From Olsenella uli (GTDB taxonomy: Bacteria > Actinomycetota > Coriobacteriia > Coriobacteriales > Atopobiaceae): a stretch of 32,004 bases of DNA. Each line of letters opens with the position of its first letter. Within the stretch, counting starts at the first letter, position 1. Below the pieces are notes generated by a model. The model ran no database searches and was not told the origin of the DNA. It worked only from the letters and a program-made list of their open reading frames with translations. The DNA lies in NCBI RefSeq assembly GCF_901212675.1, contig NZ_CAAKOQ010000059.1, positions 15 through 32,018 on the forward strand. The letters are read 5' to 3'. The translations under genes were made by a program, and so were the position numbers. This document shows positions 15,471 through 24,301 of this stretch, piece by piece.

Positions 15471-17138
15471 CTACTCCTCCTTCTGCACGGCCGCGGCGAG
15501 GCGGTCGGCAAGCTCGCGGATGCGCGCGTCGCAGCGATAGGCCGCCGGGCCCGCGAAGAACCGGGCCGAGATGGGCATCACATCATCGACGATGGCGAGG
15601 TCGTTCTCGCGCAGGGTGGTGCCCGTCTGCGTTATGTCCACGATGCGGTCAGTCATGCCCACGATGGGGCCCAGCTCGATGTTGCCATGCAGGGCCAGGA
15701 TGTCCACCTGCTGGCCGATGCGGTCGTAGTAAAGCTGCGTGATGCGCGGGTACTTGGTGGCCACGCGCATGGTGCCGCGCCACGCGTAGGCGCGCTCGGC
15801 CTCGCCCGCACGCGCCGCCGGCTCGGCCACGATCATGCGGCAGACGCCGTAGCCAAGGTCGACCACCTGGAGCAGGTCGAGGTTGGCCTCCACGAGCGAG
15901 TCCCTGCCGCAGATGCCGCAGTCGGCGCCGCCGTGGCCCACGAAGGCTGGCGCGTCGGTGGCGCGCACGATCACGTACTCGAAGTCGCCGTCGCGGATGA
16001 TGAGCTTGCGGCCGTAGTCGGCAAGGCCGTCAACCGGCAGGCCCGCGCGCTCGAGCAGCGCCAGCGTGGGCTTGAAGAGCGAGCCCTTGGGGATGGCGAT
16101 GCGCAGCGGGCGGCCCTTGATGTTGACGCCCGGTGTTGCGATGCCGCTCGTGCCCTGGCCGCGCTCGCCGAGCACCTCCTGCAGGCGCTCGAGCGAGAGG
16201 GCAAAGCCGCAGGCAGCGACCCCCGGAAGCCCCAAGTTGGCGAGCACCGCGTCGTAGCGGCCGCCCGATCCCAGGCTCGCGGCCACGCCGTCCACGTAGG
16301 CCTTGAACACAATGCCCGTGTAGTAGTCGAAGCTGTTGATGATGCTGAAGTCGAAGGAGAGGGCCGGGGCCTCGTCGCCCTTAGCAAGCCCCTCCACGAG
16401 CGCGCGGAGCTCAACCGTGCCGCGGCGGGCCGCCGGCACGCAGGCCGCCTCGAGCAGCTCGTCGATCTCGTCTATGGCCGAGGCGTCGCCATGCACGCGC
16501 GGCAGGCGCGTGAGCGCGCGGGCCGCCGGGGCAGGCAGCCCCGCCGCGGCCACGTACTCGTCGAGCGACACGAGGTCGGAGCCGTGCACGTAGGCGAGTA
16601 CCTGCGCGCGGAACTCGTCGTTGGGCGCCACCGCGTCGAGCAGCGCCACGAGCGGCCGCACCGAGCCGCAGGCGATGCGCCAGCCCTCGACGCCGAGCGC
16701 CTCGAGCACCTCGGCAAGCAGGGTGAGGACCTCAACCTCGCCCTTCACGTCGTCCGCGCCGATGAGCTCGACGCCCAGCTGCGTGAACTGGCGCGGCTGG
16801 CCCTTGAGCGAGGCCTGCTCGCGCACGACCGGCGCCTCGTAGCGCAGGCGAACCGGCAGCTCGCCCATGCCAAAGCGCTTGGCCGTCATGCGCGCGATGG
16901 GCAGCGTGAGGTCGGGGCGAAGCATGAGCAGGCGGTCGTCGGAGTCGAAGAGCTGGAAGGGCGAGCCCTTGATGCGACCGGCGCGCTCGAGCACGGCACG
17001 GTCCTCGAGCAGCGGCGTCTCGACGGGCAGGTAGCCCCGCGCGGTGAAGCACGCACGCGCAACGTCCTTGATGCGCTCGCGCGCGGACGCCTCCTCCGGC
17101 AGGATGTCTCGGAAGCCCCTCGGTGTTCCGTAGATCAC
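15471..17138 (-). CDS. hisZG: HisZ-HisG fusion ATP phosphoribosyltransferase
   Basis: A 555-residue fusion carrying the first step of histidine synthesis (ATP + PRPP to phosphoribosyl-ATP). Residues 1 to about 325 are HisZ, the HisRS-like regulatory subunit: LRPDLTLPIAR, QFTQLGVELIG, DFSIINSFDYYTGIVFKAY and LGSGGRYDAVL. After a linker near 326-343 comes the short-form HisG (about 344-555): LRIAIPKGSLFKPTL, GGADCGICGRDSLVE, RVATKYPRIT, and the PRPP loop DITQTGTTLREN. The short HisG lacks the regulatory C-terminal domain and normally needs HisZ in trans. GTG 17138 has AAGGAGG eight bases before it. First gene of the operon, behind two operator-like palindromes. Confidence 0.95.
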   Translation of the reverse strand: MIYGTPRGFRDILPEEASARERIKDVARACFTARGYLPVETPLLEDRAVLERAGRIKGSPFQLFDSDDRLLMLRPDLTLPIARMTAKRFGMGELPVRLRYEAPVVREQASLKGQPRQFTQLGVELIGADDVKGEVEVLTLLAEVLEALGVEGWRIACGSVRPLVALLDAVAPNDEFRAQVLAYVHGSDLVSLDEYVAAAGLPAPAARALTRLPRVHGDASAIDEIDELLEAACVPAARRGTVELRALVEGLAKGDEAPALSFDFSIINSFDYYTGIVFKAYVDGVAASLGSGGRYDAVLANLGLPGVAACGFALSLERLQEVLGERGQGTSGIATPGVNIKGRPLRIAIPKGSLFKPTLALLERAGLPVDGLADYGRKLIIRDGDFEYVIVRATDAPAFVGHGGADCGICGRDSLVEANLDLLQVVDLGYGVCRMIVAEPAARAGEAERAYAWRGTMRVATKYPRITQLYYDRIGQQVDILALHGNIELGPIVGMTDRIVDITQTGTTLRENDLAIVDDVMPISARFFAGPAAYRCDARIRELADRLAAAVQKEE

Positions 17139-17230
17139 GCTATCGTCCTCCTTGTGGAGTGGGACCCGTGTCCCTTCCCATTTGCGGGCGCCAATCTACC
17201 ACTCGCCCGTTTCGCTTCGGTTTCGGGTGC

Positions 17231-17250
17231 TACTTTAGCACACTAAAGTA
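17231..17250 (-). promoter_or_regulatory. his operator-like palindrome, promoter-proximal
   Basis: TACTTTAGCACACTAAAGTA is a perfect 20-bp inverted repeat (8-4-8). On the minus strand it overlaps TACTTT, a possible -10 box, with TTGCTA 18 bases upstream as -35. It is 93 bases before the hisZG start. Confidence 0.75.
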
Positions 17251-17264
17251 CGGCGGCCCTCGTC

Positions 17265-17282
17265 ACTTTAGCAAACTAAAGC
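17265..17282 (-). promoter_or_regulatory. his operator-like palindrome, distal
   Basis: ACTTTAGCAAACTAAAGC carries the 16-bp palindrome CTTTAG-CAAA-CTAAAG. Its centre is 33 bases from that of the proximal site, about three helical turns, so both could be held on one face of the DNA. It overlaps the candidate -35 hexamer TTGCTA. Confidence 0.72.
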
Positions 17283-17697
17283 GATTTCCTTACAAGAAGG
17301 CTGATGGGGAAAGAAGCCGACCCAAACAGGGCCGAGGAGCGGGGCGGCGCGGAGAAGGCACAAGAGTCCGTCCATACCCCACGTCCCATCCGCCCACAGC
17401 CGGCAAGCCCCCCATTCGGAGGACAAGTGGGCCTTCCGCGTGCCACATCCCCGTCCAATTCGCGCAAAACACTCCAACCAACACACGGCCAAACTCACCG
17501 CATATCATTGCCCCACCTCACCGTTAACCCAAGCCCCCCATTCCCACCCACCTCCCATTCCCAGATAGACGGGCGTCGCCAGGCGGCTCATTCGCCACGC
17601 GAAGAGTCCGTAATGGCGGGGTCGATGCAGGTGTCGTCAATGGCCATGTGCGGAATCGACGGATTTGAACGCCCCCTTCACCCCTCCCAATCGGAGC

Positions 17698-17743
17698 GTG
17701 CATTAGCTTCGGATTTGAATATTCAAATCCGAAGCAAGTGCAC
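17698..17743. repeat. Perfect 30-bp palindrome within longer stem
   Basis: Positions 17706-17720 and 17721-17735 (GCTTCGGATTTGAAT and its complement) form a perfect 30-bp palindrome without a loop. GTGCA/TGCAC outside (17698, 17739) extends the stem after three unpaired bases each side. Farther out TTTGAACGCCCCCTT (17664) and TTTGGGGGCGTCAAA (17750) are approximately complementary. Confidence 0.7.
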
Positions 17744-18240
17744 GTGCTCTTTGGGGGCGTCAAAGGCGGTCGTACAAAACCGCATCAATTGCACTCACTT
17801 GGGAAGACACTTCCCCGTACGGGGCGTACGGGGAACGTCCAGACGCGTGCAGCCACCGCGCAAACCGGGAAAACCCTTCCAATGTGACGCTCCGGGGGCG
17901 GCGTCCTCGAGCGTGCGGTCACTGCGCGACCGGAAAACCATCCCCGAATAGGACGCGACCATAACTAGACACCGAGTTATAGGGTGGGACACACAAAGCA
18001 GGAAGCATCCCCGTGAGAGGCACAAGAGGGCCACGGTAACGGACCCCACAAAACAGCCGAGAAGCCGCTCGTGTCCTTAGCTTTGCCGCATGGGACCCTA
18101 CGAACGGGACGCACCTACGGCAGCGAGAACCAGCACAGGCAAGGTGCACAGTTCACCCCACGGTTAAACGTGCCGACGCGAAATGTGGCTGCTACCCCTT
18201 AGTTTGTGCAAGGGAAACAGAGCCGTCGAAGAAGTCGCTG

Positions 18241-18699
18241 CTACGCGAGTGAGCCGCCGGCATCGTCGAGGCCATCGTGGAACTCGCGCGCGATGCGGGC
18301 GGCACCGGGACCCAGCAGCAAGACGTCGACGGCCGAGAGGCCCAGGCCCTTGAGGCACCGACGCTCGAGCCGCACGAACGAGAGCGTGTCCAGGCAGATC
18401 GAGAGGAGCACGAGTGCGGCACCCACCAGCGCCAACACGAGCGCCCACGCCGCCGCGAGCCTTGGAAGCGACCACACGATGAGACCACCGGCCACGAGGT
18501 AGACAACCAAGCGACGCGCAAGCCAGCCCATGCCGGACCTCACCTCAGCCGCACGGAAGGACGCACAAAGGTCCGCAAACCCCTCGTCGGAGAGGCACTC
18601 GACGCGGCCCTTGACCACCCGCAGGCCAGCCTTGTCAAGCCCGGCCAGCGAGTCCTTCGCCGCATCCCTAAAAGTGTCCCAGCGTTCAGTTGCGTCCAT
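18241..18699 (-). CDS. Two-TM membrane protein, unknown function
   Basis: A 152-residue protein I do not recognise. Residues 1-55 are soluble and charged (MDATERWDTFRDAAKDSL). Two hydrophobic segments follow, about 64-79 (LVVYLVAGGLIVWSLP) and 82-102 (AAAWALVLALVGAALVLLSI), then a basic/acidic C-terminal part. Both ends would be on the same side, likely cytoplasmic by the positive residues RR and RLERR flanking the segments. GGGAGGA lies before the ATG. It stands alone after the livF terminator and may have its own promoter. The frame and ribosome site look real; the function is open. Confidence 0.72.
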   Translation of the reverse strand: MDATERWDTFRDAAKDSLAGLDKAGLRVVKGRVECLSDEGFADLCASFRAAEVRSGMGWLARRLVVYLVAGGLIVWSLPRLAAAWALVLALVGAALVLLSICLDTLSFVRLERRCLKGLGLSAVDVLLLGPGAARIAREFHDGLDDAGGSLA

Positions 18700-18887
18700 G
18701 GTGTCCTCCCGTCTCCCGTCAAGCCCAGACTAGGACGGGGCAGGCACGAGGGCCGCAAGACTTGGGCGAGAGGCAGCTCCCGTTCCGCAGGCGGCGACGC
18801 GGGCGCAAGCGAGAGCCAGCAGACACCTGGCCCCAGCGTGGCATGCGGCACCAGCGCACGCGAGCGCATTCGAGCCCCAACAAAAGA

Positions 18888-18916
18888 AGGGCCGGCACCC
18901 GAAGGCACCGGCCCAA
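18888..18916 (-). terminator. Terminator after livF
   Basis: GGGCCGG and CCGGCCC pair around a short loop, followed on the minus strand by TTCTTTTGTT. It lies about 50 bases after the livF stop and would end the livKHMGF transcript. Confidence 0.75.
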
Positions 18917-18963
18917 ACGCGCGGGGCACCAGCGCCGCCCCGCCAATCACGAAACCACGAGCG

Positions 18964-19674
18964 TCAGCCGCCGAGGTAGGCCTGCTTCACGCGCTCGTCG
19001 CTCGCAAGCTCGCTCGCCTTGCCGCTCATCGAGACCTTGCCGGTCTCGAGCACGTACGCGCGGTCGGCGACCTTGAGCGCCATGCGCGCGTTCTGCTCCA
19101 CGAGCAGGACCGTCGTGCCGGCGCTGTGCAGCTGCTCGATGATGTCGAAAATCTCCTGCACCAGGATCGGCGCGAGGCCCATCGACGGCTCGTCGAGCAT
19201 GAGCAGGCGCGGCTTGCTCATGAGGGCGCGCCCCATGGCAAGCATCTGCTGCTCGCCGCCGGAGAGCGTGCCGGCCACCTGGTTCTCGCGCTCCTTCAGG
19301 CGCGGGAAGCGCTTGAAGACGTCCTCCAGGCTCTGGGCCACCTCGGCCGAGTCAGTACGCGTGAAGGCACCCATCTCGAGGTTCTCGCGCACGCTCATCT
19401 GCAGGAACACGCGACGGCCCTCCGGGCAGAGCGCGATGCCCTTGCCCACGATGGTATGCGGCGCGATACCAAGCAGACTCTTGCCCTCGAACTCCACCAC
19501 GCCCTCGCGCGGCTTGAGCAGGCCGGCCACGGTGTTGAGCGTCGTGGACTTGCCGGCGCCGTTGGCACCGATCAGCGTCACGACCTCGCCCTCCTCCACG
19601 TCGAAGGAGATGCCCTTCACCGCGTGGATGGCCCCGTAGTAGACGTTGAGGTTCTCAACGTGAAGGATGCTCAT
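18964..19674 (-). CDS. livF: Branched-chain amino acid ABC transporter ATPase LivF
   Basis: A 236-residue ABC ATPase of the HAAT family, powering uptake by LivHM. Walker A is GANGAGKST, the signature LSGGEQQML, Walker B LLMLDEPSMGL, and the switch His-like VEQN motif (VLLVEQNARMAL) is typical of LivF. The N-terminus MSILHVENLNVYYGAIHAVKG is standard. It starts three bases after livG and is the last gene of the operon. Family substrates include Leu/Ile/Val but also other amino acids or urea. Confidence 0.95.
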   Translation of the reverse strand: MSILHVENLNVYYGAIHAVKGISFDVEEGEVVTLIGANGAGKSTTLNTVAGLLKPREGVVEFEGKSLLGIAPHTIVGKGIALCPEGRRVFLQMSVRENLEMGAFTRTDSAEVAQSLEDVFKRFPRLKERENQVAGTLSGGEQQMLAMGRALMSKPRLLMLDEPSMGLAPILVQEIFDIIEQLHSAGTTVLLVEQNARMALKVADRAYVLETGKVSMSGKASELASDERVKQAYLGG

Positions 19675-19677
19675 GCG

Positions 19678-20551
<874 letters not shown>

Positions 20552-20562
<11 letters not shown>

Positions 20563-21694
20563 CGGCGTCTCCCCCCTTCTCGCCGGCGCCGGCGGCGTCG
20601 GGCTCGGCCACATGCGCCGGTCGCTTGAACCTCGAGACGAGCCCCGAGAAGAACTGCTTGAGTGTGGCGTTGTTGGACACAATCATCACGAGGATGAGCA
20701 CGACGGCGTAGATGAGCATGCGCCAGTCGGCGATGGCACGCAGGAGTTCGGGCAGGACGGTCAGCACCGCGGCCGAGATGATCGAGCCGCGGATGTTGCC
20801 CATGCCGCCCAGAACTACGAACACCAGGATGAGGATCGACAAGTTGAAGTCAAACTTCTTGGGAACCACGGACGAGAAGTTCATTGCATAGAGCGCGCCG
20901 GCGGCACCGGCAAGCGCCGCCGCGACGACGAAGGCGATGAGGCGGTACTTGGTGACGTTGATGCCCACCGACTCGGCGGCGATGCGGTTGTCACGAACGG
21001 CCATGATGGCGCGGCCCGTGCGCGAGTGCACGATGTTGAGCACCACGGCCACGGTGACGATCACGAGGATGATGCCGGCCAGGAAGGTCGAGATCTTGTC
21101 GATGCCCACCGCGCCCTGCGGGCCATTGATGATGATCGTTCCGCCCTGCATGCCGAGCGACTTGGTGTCGGTCATCGAGAAGTGCAGACCGCTCGGGTCA
21201 AGGCCCACATAGAGGTTGTTGAGGATGTTCTTGATGATCTCGCCGAAGGCCAGGGTCACGATGGCGAGGTAGTCGCCATGCAGGCGCATGACCGGGATGC
21301 CGATGAGGAACCCGGCGAGCGCCGCGCAGGCCGCCGCGATGACGAAGCTCAGGACGAGCAGCACCGGCACGCTCGAGACAGCACCCTTGAGCATGGTGAC
21401 CGCCACGATGCCCGTGAAGGCACCCACGCTCATGAAGCCGGCATGGCCGAGGGACAGCTCGCCGGAGATTCCCACGACGAGGTTGAGGGAGACGGCCATG
21501 CACACGTAGGCGCAGATGGGCACGAGCTGGCCGGCGAGCGAGTTCGTAAGCACCTTGGTGGCGTCGAGCACGCTCATGAGCACGAAGAACGCGGCGACGA
21601 TGCCGTAGGTGACGAGGTTGGAGCGCAGCTGGCTGCTCATGCGCCTGGAGCCGGCCGTTGCTGCGAGCACGGGCTGGGGAGTCTTCTCCGCCAT
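20552..21694 (-). CDS. livM: Branched-chain amino acid ABC transporter permease LivM
   Basis: A 380-residue integral membrane permease with about nine to ten hydrophobic helices. Characteristic motifs: GISGELSLGHAGFMSVGAF near the N-terminus and the EAA-like loop with TKYRLIAFVVAAALAGAAGALYA, then VLGGMGNIRGSIISAAVL. An N-terminal stretch of about 25 residues and a C-terminal 30-residue tail rich in Ala/Gly/Asp lie outside the membrane part. It follows livH by three bases. Confidence 0.94.
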
Positions 21695-21697
21695 GCG

Positions 21698-22579
21698 CTA
21701 CACCTTCTCCCTGATGGTCTTGCCCAGGATGCCCGAGGGCTTGATGAGCAGCACGACGATGAGGACGGCGAAGACGACGGCGTCGGCAAGCTGAGTGCCG
21801 ATGTAGGCCTTCGCGAAGATCTCGATGATGCCCAGCACGATGCCGCCAATGAAGGCACCCGGGATGGAGCCGATGCCGCCGACCACCGCAGCCACGAAGG
21901 CCTTAAGGCCCGGCATGAGGCCGGTCGTGGGAACGAGGGTCGGGTAGGCCGAGCACATGAGCACGCCGGCGATGGCCGCGAGACCGCTGCCTATGGCGAA
22001 CGTGAGCGAGATGGTCGAGTTCACGTTGATGCCCATGAGCGTGGCGGCACCGCGGTCCTCAGAGCAGGCGCGCATGGCCTTGCCCATGCGGGTCTTGTTG
22101 ACGAACGTCGTGAGGCCCACGGCGATGGCCACGCAGCACAGGATGGTGACGATGGTCACCGCGCTGATCGTGAGCTGGCCGTCGAAGAGTACCACGCTCG
22201 GCAGGTCGACGATGTTCGGGAACGTCTTGGGGTCGCTCTTCCAGATGAGCAGCGCCGCGTTCTCGAGGAAGTAGCTCACGCCGATTGCGGTGATGAGCAC
22301 GTCGAGAGACGGGGCGTTCCTGAGCGGCTTGTAGGCGAGCTTCTCGACAACGATGCCAAGAACCGTGCAGGCAACGATTGCGAGCAGCACGCCAACCAAA
22401 GGCGGGAGCCCGAGGTACGACATGGCGCAGAAGCACACGTACGCACCCACCATGATCACGTCACCATGGGCGAAGTTCAGCATCTTGGCGATGCCGTACA
22501 CCATCGTGTAGCCCAGGGCGATGATGGCGTAAACGCTACCAAGGCTGAGACCGTTGACGATGTTTGTGAGCAGGCCCAT
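21698..22579 (-). CDS. livH: Branched-chain amino acid ABC transporter permease LivH
   Basis: A 293-residue permease with about eight membrane helices. Motifs: NGLSLGSVYAIIALGYTMVYG with LNFAHGDVIMVGAY, the loop MRACSEDRGAATLMGIN (permease-ATPase coupling type), and AVVGGIGSIPGAFIGGIVLG near the end. AAAGGAGG precedes ATG 22579. Upstream frames reach to 22648 but have no ribosome site. It follows livK after a strong hairpin. Confidence 0.95.
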   Translation of the reverse strand: MGLLTNIVNGLSLGSVYAIIALGYTMVYGIAKMLNFAHGDVIMVGAYVCFCAMSYLGLPPLVGVLLAIVACTVLGIVVEKLAYKPLRNAPSLDVLITAIGVSYFLENAALLIWKSDPKTFPNIVDLPSVVLFDGQLTISAVTIVTILCCVAIAVGLTTFVNKTRMGKAMRACSEDRGAATLMGINVNSTISLTFAIGSGLAAIAGVLMCSAYPTLVPTTGLMPGLKAFVAAVVGGIGSIPGAFIGGIVLGIIEIFAKAYIGTQLADAVVFAVLIVVLLIKPSGILGKTIREKV

Positions 22580-22663
22580 GTCGCCTCCTTTCCTCTTCGG
22601 GGTCGGGTCGCGAAGTCCCGCCCTCTTCCGGCAACTGGCCGGAAACACTGCCTTTCAACACGC

Positions 22664-22697
22664 CGAACGGGGCCCATCTCGCGATGGTCCCCGTTCG
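22664..22697 (-). promoter_or_regulatory. Strong hairpin between livK and livH
   Basis: CGAACGGGG and CCCCGTTCG pair, with an inner CCATC/GATGG stem and one mismatch, about 15 bp in all; no T-tract follows. A smaller stem TTCCGGC/GCCGGAA lies next to it (22626-22644). Between the binding-protein gene and the permeases such stems often stabilise the upstream mRNA, raising LivK over LivHMGF; that role is inferred. Confidence 0.6.
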
Positions 22698-22726
22698 TGT
22701 CAGAACCTTGTCAGCCGCGTGGGCAC

Positions 22727-23983
22727 CTACTTGTCCATGCCAACGTAGGCGCCGTCCTTGATGACCATGCCCTTCGGCTCCTTGGACACCTCGCCCGTGT
22801 CCTTCCAGGTCATGTTCTGGCCGGTCAGGCCGGAGTAGGAGAAGTCGGAGGAGGTGACGGTCTCCGCCAGCTTGTCGCAGATGTCGGAGAAGCTCTGGTC
22901 TGCGGTGACGCCAGCCTTCTCGATGGCCTGGGCAAGCATCATGACGCAGTCGTAGGCATCGGCCGCGAACTGGTTGGGGGTGCCGTCATAGTTCTTCTTG
23001 TAGGTGTCGACGAAGGTCTTGGTGAGGTCGTCGGTGGCGTCGGCGGTGAACGGGGTCAGGAGCATGACGCCCTCGGCGAGGCTCTTGTCGAAGCCCTCGA
23101 GCGTCAGGATGCCGTCGAGGCCGTCGCAGCCGAAGAACTTGACCTTGCCGTCCATGAGGCCGTTGTCCTTGGCCTGCTTGAGGTAGAGGGCCGCCGGCGT
23201 GTAGTAGATCGGCAGGAAGACGAGGTCGGCACCGGCGTTCTTGGCATCGTTGACCTGCACGGAGAAGTCCGTGGCGGAGTCGTCGGTGAACGTCGTGGTG
23301 GAGACGATCTGCAGGCCCTGGTTGGCGGCCTCGGCCTCGAACTTCTTATAGATGCCGGTGGAGTAGGCGTCGCCGTTGTTGTAGAAGACGGCAATCTTGG
23401 TGCCGAGCTTCTGCTTGGCGATGTACTCAGCCGACGCGGTGCCCTGGTTGGGGTCGGTGAAGCACATCTGGAAGACGTTCTTCTTTCGCGGCGTGGAGAC
23501 GTTGCCGTCGGCGTCCGGCTGGCCGCCGATGACGTCGGTCGACGAGGCGGACGGCGTGATCTGGAACAGGTTGTCAGAGTTGGTCTCGGAGGAGACGGCC
23601 ACGCACGGGGCGGTGGTGGTGACTCCCACGAGAATCTGCATGCCCCAGTCCTTCAGGTTGTTGTAAGCGTTGACGGCCTTCTCGGCGTCGGCCTCGTCAT
23701 CCTGGAAGTTGAAGTCGAACTGGACCTTGCCACCCTTGGAGGCAAGCTCGTCGATGGCGACCTGGGCACCGTTCTTGCAGGCGTTGCCGTAGATGGCCGC
23801 GGCACCCGTCACGGGGCCGATGCCGCCGACCTTGAACTTGGCGCCACCGTCGGAGCTTCCGCCGTCGCTCGAGGAGCCGCCGTTGCTGCCGCAACCGGCG
23901 AGAGCGGCAACGCTTAGAATGCCCGCAGCACCAGACAGCTTAACGAAGTTCCTACGGGACATGCCAAAACGATTGGACTCCAT
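22727..23983 (-). CDS. livK: Branched-chain amino acid-binding lipoprotein LivK
   Basis: A 418-residue periplasmic-type binding protein of the Leu/Ile/Val family. The N-terminus has a twin-arginine signal, SRRNFVK (9-15), then a hydrophobic stretch and the lipobox LAGC with Cys31, so it is probably a Tat-exported lipoprotein held on the outer face of the membrane. A Gly/Ser/Asp linker (32-48) leads to the domain: GGIGPVTGAAAIYGNACKNG, NAYNNLKDWGMQILVG, and YTPAALYLKQAKDNGL. ATG 23983 has GAGGAGG upstream; the second Met at residue 8 would keep the RR motif. First gene of the operon. Confidence 0.93.
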   Translation of the reverse strand: MESNRFGMSRRNFVKLSGAAGILSVAALAGCGSNGGSSSDGGSSDGGAKFKVGGIGPVTGAAAIYGNACKNGAQVAIDELASKGGKVQFDFNFQDDEADAEKAVNAYNNLKDWGMQILVGVTTTAPCVAVSSETNSDNLFQITPSASSTDVIGGQPDADGNVSTPRKKNVFQMCFTDPNQGTASAEYIAKQKLGTKIAVFYNNGDAYSTGIYKKFEAEAANQGLQIVSTTTFTDDSATDFSVQVNDAKNAGADLVFLPIYYTPAALYLKQAKDNGLMDGKVKFFGCDGLDGILTLEGFDKSLAEGVMLLTPFTADATDDLTKTFVDTYKKNYDGTPNQFAADAYDCVMMLAQAIEKAGVTADQSFSDICDKLAETVTSSDFSYSGLTGQNMTWKDTGEVSKEPKGMVIKDGAYVGMDK

Positions 23984-24216
23984 CTTTCTCCTCCTCGTGC
24001 GAACTGGCCTGTTTGGTCGTCTCGCCCCCGCAGCCAGGCCTGCTGCCGCGTTTGCGTGCCGACCATAGTAGCCGCCTTAAGGCTGACTAAAGCAATAAGA
24101 CGAGCACATTGGGGGGTCGTTTTAACTCGGAGGAAACAAAGCGTGCGCACAGCCGCAACCCTAGCGTCGGCAAACGGCAGCTATTGGCGCCGGACGGTAG
24201 GTAGAAGAGGCTGTTT
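23984..24216. other. Upstream region of livK
   Basis: No gene is seen. On the minus strand TACTAT (about 24064-24069) lies 80 bases before livK with TTGCTT 19 bases upstream; this is a weak promoter candidate. The remainder up to the palindrome at 24217 shows nothing else I can name. Confidence 0.3.
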
Positions 24217-24286
24217 GTCACGTTTCCTTCCGGATGATTCGTCACATTGCATGCAATGTGACGAATCATCTGGAAGGAAACGTGAC
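24217..24286. repeat. 70-bp near-perfect palindrome
   Basis: Each 35-base arm begins GTCACGTTTCCTTCC at its outer end and meets at TGCA in the middle; only one base differs between arms (it would be a G-T pair in RNA). It begins 15 bases after the aminotransferase stop. The full arm is also at 25587 and half of it at 7599. Confidence 0.85.
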
Positions 24287-24301
24287 GGGGAGGAAGATGC
24301 G

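Larger units (their letters stand above)
17139..18240. other. 1.1-kb gene-poor region upstream of hisZG
   Basis: Several overlapping frames exist on both strands but none has recognisable content, consistent codon use or a good ribosome site. Base composition is less GC-biased than the genes. It holds the two his operators, the palindrome at 17698-17743, and ACGGGG direct/inverted copies near 17815-17832 (CGTACGGGG twice in tandem). It could be decayed genes or an unrecognised RNA; nothing proves either. Confidence 0.5.

Noticed and set aside
15459..17246. A 595-codon plus-strand frame over hisZG
   Set aside because: Antisense to hisZG, which is supported by all HisZ and HisG motifs.
17655..17690. 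tRNA-like T-loop GTTCAAATCC on the minus strand
   Set aside because: Flanking stem bases do not pair and no acceptor or anticodon arm can be built.
17304..17951. A 215-codon plus-strand frame in the gene-poor region
   Set aside because: No ribosome site or recognised domain, and competing frames overlap it on both strands. The codon use is not like the real genes here.
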